Part shown: in pieces, positions 61,901 through 64,000 of the stretch
How positions within the stretch are numbered: the first letter of the stretch is position 1
Layout: every line of letters starts with the position of its first letter
Assembly: GCF_036669915.1 (NCBI RefSeq)
Contig: NC_089319.1
Span: forward strand, 19,403,885 to 19,467,884
DNA: 64,000 nucleotides
DNA from: Pocillopora verrucosa
Lineage: Eukaryota; Cnidaria; Anthozoa; Scleractinia; Pocilloporidae
Direction: 5' to 3'
Notes under the pieces: generated by a model
Seen by the model: only the letters and a program-made list of their open reading frames with translations
Databases searched by the model: none
Told to the model about the DNA's origin: nothing
Translations under genes and position numbers: made by a program

Positions 61901-62171
61901 GCTATATTCAATTTGCCAATTAAAAATCATCTTGAGTAATAATTCTGATACCAATGTTATTAAAATATACATCAGGCATTTTCATTTTTTTTTGTATGCA
62001 AGCGCTACTTACTTGGACTCTTCCAAAGGATGCTGAACAACCAACAGCCGTGGATGTCGCAATCTTGTAAGTTGTACTGGTCCTTTCTTCATTGTCTCCA
62101 TTACAAAGTCCCTGTCTCTTTTATCAACTTTATCCAGCAGCCTCTTCTCAAAAACAACCAGAGAAACCTCC
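40927..62171 (-). CDS. SCYL2: SCYL2 (SCY1-like pseudokinase 2), 5'-partial
   Basis: A pseudokinase of clathrin-coated vesicles involved in TGN/endosome traffic. Exons, 5' to 3': 62171-62013, 60411-60312, 59867-59823, 59453-59307, 55687-55472, 53525-53409, 52616-52491, 51742-51581, 51292-51170, 50803-50690, 50131-49999, 49836-49718, 44694-44594, 43712-43606, 42928-42852, 42697-42548, 42114-41643, 41117-40927. All are GT-AG and phase-consistent, giving about 885 residues plus a missing N-terminus of about 60; the human protein is 929. Landmarks: LTRLRHPRLLVVQHPLEES, WKIAGLFF in place of the DFG segment, YAAPEYILS (APE), HEAT-like repeats (LPNVLLIAEDC, MKNSIIPRIKNL), a coiled coil (MVKRVETEHRTKLEQL) and a Gly/Met/Ser-rich tail ending NDLQDLFG. 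The first exon begins in phase 2, so upstream exon(s) exist; none was found up to 64000. A BTBD6-type gene lies antisense in the 5.0-kb intron at 44695-49717. Confidence 0.93.
42328..42400 (+). mobile_element. Degenerate tRNA-SINE head
   Basis: The A-box-like GGTCAGCGGTAGAGCATCC is followed by a decayed B box (CCAATTCGCGGCTC), in a SCYL2 intron. Confidence 0.4.
43193..43242 (+). repeat. Short tandem repeat
   Basis: The unit AGACCGTGTCTTTAA occurs twice head-to-tail, followed by a third decayed copy (AGACACCGTAACTTAA), in a SCYL2 intron. Confidence 0.7.
43885..43965 (+). mobile_element. tRNA-like sequence, probable SINE head
   Basis: The A box TGGCGCAGTTGG and the B-box-like GGGTCCGAATCC are spaced as in a tRNA. 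The acceptor stem cannot be paired convincingly, so a functional tRNA gene is unlikely. A miniature element follows within 30 bp. Confidence 0.5.
43995..44204 (-). mobile_element. TTAA miniature element, subfamily B
   Basis: Full-length reverse copy with well-kept ends: TTAACCCTTTAACTCCC at the left and GGGAGTTAAAGGGTTA at the right. Confidence 0.8.
44285..44575 (+). repeat. Polypurine block
   Basis: About 290 bp dominated by A and G on the plus strand, including an internal duplication of GAGGGGAGC(A/G)GGGACAGGGA (about 44378 and 44411). It ends about 20 bp from a SCYL2 exon. It makes a spurious pyrimidine-side reading frame on the minus strand. Confidence 0.65.
44809..44842 (+). repeat. 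G-rich tract with quadruplex potential
   Basis: A run of about ten G, then AAGGGGGAGGGGGAGGGGG; at least four G5 blocks with one- or two-base loops, in a SCYL2 intron. Confidence 0.75.
44898..45108 (-). mobile_element. TTAA miniature element, subfamily C
   Basis: Reverse C copy: TTAACTCCCAGCAGTGATTA at the left, TGGGAGTTAAAGAGTTAA at the right. It sits close to the B copy at 43995 in the same SCYL2 region. Confidence 0.75.
46200..47576 (+). CDS. BTBD6: BTB/POZ-BACK-PHR protein, BTBD6/BTBD3-like, intronless
   Basis: A predicted substrate adaptor for Cullin-3 ubiquitin ligases. The 458-residue single-exon frame has a BTB domain at about 28-135 (SLISDVTFIV, AHKYVLSVGSPVF, LLYLAKKYMVPLLHEMAKK), a BACK region at about 140-260 (FEILPSVIHL, ANLFGRVLDWAK) and a C-terminal PHR domain at about 290-458 (SVEAPIVICGIRLYGF to VGQFAEIIFKTDL). 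The order and length match BTBD3/BTBD6. A sequence TTCGCGCAG just 9 bases before the ATG could be the acceptor of a 5' UTR intron. An AATAAA-like signal overlaps the stop codon region (47575-47581). The gene is nested antisense in a SCYL2 intron. BTBD6 versus BTBD3 is not resolved. Confidence 0.9.
   Translation: MASELENVQRADEPLKKASFKERNKSMVNNSLISDVTFIVNDSNGGKEITVYAHKYVLSVGSPVFFTMFYGALATEGAQEIHLPDCDADSLKEFLSFLYCDEVRICEDTVIQLLYLAKKYMVPLLHEMAKKRLHSMINATSVFEILPSVIHLDEGDLVEQCWKVIDIDTEQAINQDSFYEIERDLLEKVLERDELTIREANLFGRVLDWAKVRQNLPESDGKESNIRDILGEKMIRLLRFSTMSFTEFTSLVSNSGVLKEKELTAITQFYGGFCQETPKEFCESFPRGKIFRCNRFSKASDPEVLPRNRKWSYKRGYEDSIRFSVEAPIVICGIRLYGFERASYYVELSIYHASRNIHDRDTRNLPSFSTVGIFQSDEERTSEYYGFDVPVDPPFYLKHNTDLIAQVIMQGPKSDFGEGGKLSLDCEGVRFHFSNERSRNGTTAKVGQFAEIIFKTDL
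47590..47665 (-). mobile_element. SINE fragment, tRNA-like, converging on a second copy
   Basis: On the minus strand: GAGCATCGGTGTAATCCGAA, then GGTCTGTGGTCCAATTTTTC. This matches the anticodon-to-B-box part of the SINE copies at 47765 and 51385. Confidence 0.5.
47765..47855 (+). mobile_element. tRNA-SINE copy
   Basis: TCTCAGTGGCAGAGCATGAA, CAAATCCGAAGGTCTG and CATGGGGATTCTGATTTATC match the head and adjacent body of a coral-type tRNA-SINE. It is convergent with the fragment at 47590. Confidence 0.55.
48622..48833 (+). mobile_element. TTAA miniature element, subfamily A
   Basis: Full-length A copy in the BTBD6-hosting SCYL2 intron, with eroded outer ends (TTAATCTTTTACACCC ... GGGTTTAAAGGGTAA). 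Confidence 0.72.
50215..50490 (+). repeat. CCAAT-rich repeat, three tandem subunits
   Basis: Three diverged units of about 88 bp, each with an ACCAATC-type motif and CACTCGC(A/G)TTTTC(T/C)(T/C)GCGC. They begin near 50227, 50320 and 50410. This is the same family as the single copies at 28.1, 30.3 and 51.0 kb but locally amplified, within a SCYL2 intron. Confidence 0.7.
50988..51166 (+). repeat. CCAAT-rich dispersed repeat copy abutting a splice donor
   Basis: It carries AACCAATCATATGCAAAACT, then CCAATTGCGTTTTCTAGCGC. The right edge lies about 3-10 bp from the SCYL2 5' splice site at 51170/51169. Confidence 0.65.
51385..51465 (-). mobile_element. tRNA-SINE copy
   Basis: On the minus strand: A box TGTGGCTCAGTAGTATATCC, B box GAGGTTCGATTC, then TTTTTGGACTCAGAAC. 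Well conserved and of the same family as 47765. Confidence 0.65.
51820..52023 (+). mobile_element. TTAA miniature element, subfamily A
   Basis: TTAACCCTCAACACCCTAAC at the left; right end degraded (CTACCCCTTTAGGACTTAA). It lies between two SCYL2 exons. Confidence 0.7.
52250..52345 (-). mobile_element. Second type of tRNA-related SINE
   Basis: On the minus strand, B-box-like AAGTTCGAGTCTTCTACC is followed by GGCCGGGTTTTGTTCTCGGT and TGCTCTGTACCC. It is distinct in body from the copies at 47765 and 51385. Confidence 0.5.
52668..52862 (+). mobile_element. TTAA miniature element, subfamily B
   Basis: B core intact (GCAATTCTCCTTACAGACTT, GGAGAAATTCTGTCTTGATC); left terminus decayed. Confidence 0.68.
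53714..53929 (+). mobile_element. TTAA miniature element, subfamily B
   Basis: One of the best-preserved copies: TTAACCCTTTCATTCTC at the left, TGGGAGTTAAAGGGTTAA at the right. It is near SCYL2 exon 53525-53409. Confidence 0.8.
54530..54700 (+). mobile_element. TTAA miniature element, 3'-truncated B copy
   Basis: Starts TTAACCCTTTCACTCTC and stops after GATATTGTGAGGAAAAATTC; about 140 bp before a second B copy in the same orientation. Confidence 0.65.
54838..55043 (+). mobile_element. TTAA miniature element, subfamily B
   Basis: TTAACCCTTTAACTCCC at the left and ATGGGAATTAGATGATTAAT at the right; interior nearly identical to the 53714 and 63690 copies. Confidence 0.78.
55762..55897 (+). mobile_element. 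TTAA miniature element, 5'-truncated B copy
   Basis: Only the right part remains, ending GGGAGTAAAAGGGTTAA, about 75 bp upstream of a SCYL2 exon on the opposite strand. Confidence 0.6.
56043..56254 (+). mobile_element. TTAA miniature element, subfamily C
   Basis: TTAACCCTTTAACTCCCAAG at the left; CCAGGAGTTAAAAGATTAA at the right. Confidence 0.78.
57201..57623 (-). pseudogene. Candidate relic ORF inside the 2.37-kb element
   Basis: A 140-codon frame, rich in Lys, Asn and Gln, with a tandemly repeated segment (NDNGSRFPDVNDDGSRFLGK). No domain is recognised. It could be a fragment of a transposon protein or chance; the repeated NDxGSRF motif argues for local duplication of short DNA. Confidence 0.25.
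57634..58880 (+). repeat. Four-unit tandem array, period about 302-319 bp
   Basis: Units start near 57634, 57952, 58254 and 58573. Each has TGATATCTAGACAACCA, GCCTTATGAATAAGACT, ATTCAATAGAAGAACCTT and TAATCTGCAGCTA in order, with scattered substitutions and indels. Each unit carries a roughly 63-codon open frame in places, but the frames are not conserved, so the array is probably non-coding. Confidence 0.88.
59893..60103 (-). mobile_element. TTAA miniature element, subfamily B
   Basis: Reverse B copy (TTAACCCTTCAACTCCC ... GAGTTGAAGGGTTAA), 26 bp upstream (in gene orientation) of the 45-nt SCYL2 exon 59867-59823. Confidence 0.78.
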
Positions 62172-62639
62172 TGATGATAAAATCAAACAAACAAAAAAGA
62201 ACTACTTTTTATATATCGTTTTTCAAAAAATTTCAGGATTTTATAACCTTTTCATCAAGTGATCAGTAGTCTATGCACATGTAGTCAAGGGCTTAGATGT
62301 CATTTCAATCTAGACAGTAAATTGTATGAAGATGTTAGTGCATTGTGTCAAAGTTGGTAGAGGAGACTGTTTTTGTGATTAACGAGAGCAAGTGAAATTT
62401 TAAAAGTCTTTGATCCTGCATAGCAGGCCTGCTGCACGGGCAAGTCTAATTTAAAAACAGTTCTAAAATTCATGGGTGACCACAAGTCATCACATGCACA
62501 GGAACTACAAGCCATGTTTTGTGTCTTTCATTCTCTACAAAATCAATCTCTAGAACCCCCCTTATACATTCTGATTGCATGTTATGTCTAACACTTTGCA
62601 ACTGCTTTGAAATATGTAAAGCATATTTCTTTGAATTTG

Positions 62640-63195
62640 ACAATTTATGATAATCATGAGACTTATTCTAAGGTTCCTTTAGCAGTTTATTTTTTCAAAT
62701 ATCTCAGAAGTTAGATATGTGTGATGAAATTTAAAAATTTAGAGAAAGTGCAGCATGGAAATGCCACTCAATACTGGCCAATCAGGAACTGCATACTTGG
62801 CTAACTCGGTATCAAAGATTCTTAAAAGGTAATAGGTTACATACGTTGACATATTCTCAATAAAATTATTTTCTACTCCTTCTTTGTTCCCTCTAATTGC
62901 ATATTTCTCTACACACTTTTCAACAGTCCCAGAAATATTGATACTACAGGTTTCTCTGAAATTGATCAATTATGATAACCATGAGAGTTATTTCAAGGTT
63001 TCTATTGCAGTTTACTTTTGGAAATATTTCAGAAGTTGGATGTGTCTCATGAATTTTAAAAATTTTGAGAAAGTGCAGTACGGAAATACCGTATAACACC
63101 CCATAACATATTTATTCTCTCATCACTAGCCAATTAGGAACTCTTTAAATGGTTCACTGTATAATAAGATTCTAAAATGGTAAAAGGTTACATAT
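62640..63195 (+). repeat. Two diverged direct-repeat blocks
   Basis: The series TATGATAA(T/C)CATGAGA, AAGGTT(C/T)C, CAGTTTA(T/C)TTTT, AATTTAGAGAAAGTGCAG or ATTTTGAGAAAGTGCAG, GCCAAT(C/T)AGGAACT and AAAAGGT(A)AATAGGTTACATA or AAAAGGTTACATA appears twice, from about 62645 and 62970, with a period of about 325 bp. Confidence 0.6.
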
Positions 63196-63689
63196 TTGAC
63201 ATGAAAGGTGACACAATGAAGGTGTCCATAACTGGGGATGGAGTTGATAATTGAGTGATCTCAAGATTGTGCTAGATAAATTGCAAATTTAGAAAGCTTT
63301 TTCAGTCGCATATGTCATTAGTTGTGCATAGAAAAGAACACTGAAGTCATTCTAACCCTAACCCTGTCAAACCATGGTGGTAAAAAGTGCCAAGAACTTG
63401 ATTAATTGCTAACAAAATGACTCAAAGGTCAAAAGGATTTCCTTCCTTCTGTCAGCCTCAGAAGCTCAAAAATACACGAAATTAAGGGTTTTAATAATGG
63501 CTGATTGTTGGCCATCTTCCATCACGTACAAAACCAAAAGACACCTCTACCTTTTGTCTACTAATATGAATAATTAAAATATTTGTCTTAGTTAAGCTTT
63601 TTTTTTTTAATCACACCAGTTTGTGGTTATACCATTGACAGCCTCTTAAAACTTTCGGAATGTCTTAAGTGTAAATCTGCCCATGCTCT

Positions 63690-63901
63690 TTAATCCTTTA
63701 ACTCCCAGATCAAATTTGTAATTCTCTTTACTGTCAACCATACAATTCTCATAATGTTAGTTCAGAGAATTTAGTATTGGATCAACTAATTATTTCCGAA
63801 TTGATATTTTTCTTTATTCTCATCATTTATCTGGTCAATATTGTATTGATATTGTAAGGAGAAATTCTGTCTTGGTCACTCATGGGAGTTAAAGGGTTGA
63901 T
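63690..63901 (+). mobile_element. TTAA miniature element, subfamily B
   Basis: TTAATCCTTTAACTCCCAGA at the left and TGGGAGTTAAAGGGTTGA at the right, full length. Confidence 0.8.
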
Positions 63902-64000
63902 AGGGATAAAAGAAATCACAAAAAATTTGCTGTGCACCTTACATGTAGGTTTATGGCTCCGATTAGTACCAATCCAGTTTCCAAGAGGCACCTTGCCAAA

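Larger units (their letters stand above)
62172..64000. other. Upstream SCYL2 intron, no exon recognised
   Basis: It should hold or lead to the missing N-terminal exon(s) of SCYL2. I found no frame resembling the conserved GNPV-(7)-GxxLxWKIY start. It contains one miniature element and two related 300-bp blocks (about 62680-62980 and 62960-63190) sharing GAGAAAGTGCAG and TACATA(C/T)(G/T)T-type segments. Confidence 0.5.

Noticed and set aside
63350..63375. Telomere-like CTAACCCTAACCCTG
   Set aside because: Only two units, in an ordinary intron; chance or a degraded miniature-element end.
63935..64000. Possible SCYL2 exon with a GTAAGG donor at the right edge
   Set aside because: The frame of the required phase contains stops, and the other frames do not resemble the SCYL2 N-terminus.

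Overview
The window is nuclear DNA from an animal, most likely an anthozoan cnidarian (stony coral or close relative). The evidence is AT-rich sequence, short exons with GT-AG introns, metazoan gene families, and dense short repeats and tRNA-derived SINEs of the kind I associate with coral genomes. The species assignment is inference. No organelle, bacterial, viral or CRISPR sequence was seen.

Layout, left to right. 1-3864: no gene; a 292-bp inverted-repeat element and several TTAA-flanked miniature elements. 3865-10412 (-): a seven-coding-exon DRAM2-like autophagy modulator. 12701-16715 (-): a HAD-family phosphatase joined by splicing to a mitochondrial-type N-terminal region, with a TATA-type promoter and non-coding first exon near 18.1-18.2 kb. 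19840-21306 (-): an intronless MINPP1-type inositol polyphosphate phosphatase. 21743-29427 (+): a nine-exon FKBP4/5 co-chaperone head-to-head with MINPP1. 33192-38844 (+): a four-exon glycosaminoglycan 2-O-sulfotransferase with a very long glycosylated stem. 40927-62171 (-): eighteen exons of SCYL2; its first exon(s) were not found. 46200-47576 (+): an intronless BTBD6-type gene nested antisense in a SCYL2 intron.

All exon junctions quoted were checked by hand for GT/AG dinucleotides and for phase continuity; every reconstructed CDS closes in frame. UTR ends and transcription starts are approximate.

The genes are unrelated housekeeping or secretory/endolysosomal genes, not an operon-like system: DRAM2 (endolysosome), SCYL2 (clathrin traffic), the 2-O-sulfotransferase (Golgi), MINPP1 (secretory pathway), FKBP4 (Hsp90) and BTBD6 (Cul3). 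The most unusual items are the roughly 615-residue stem of the sulfotransferase, an HTG motif where MINPP enzymes carry HAE, and the N-terminal extension of the HAD protein. Among repeats, the notable ones are a 23-copy family of about 200 bp with TTAA-CCC...GGG-TTAA ends in three subfamilies and a 2.37-kb element with perfect 17-bp inverted ends enclosing four tandem units of about 310 bp.
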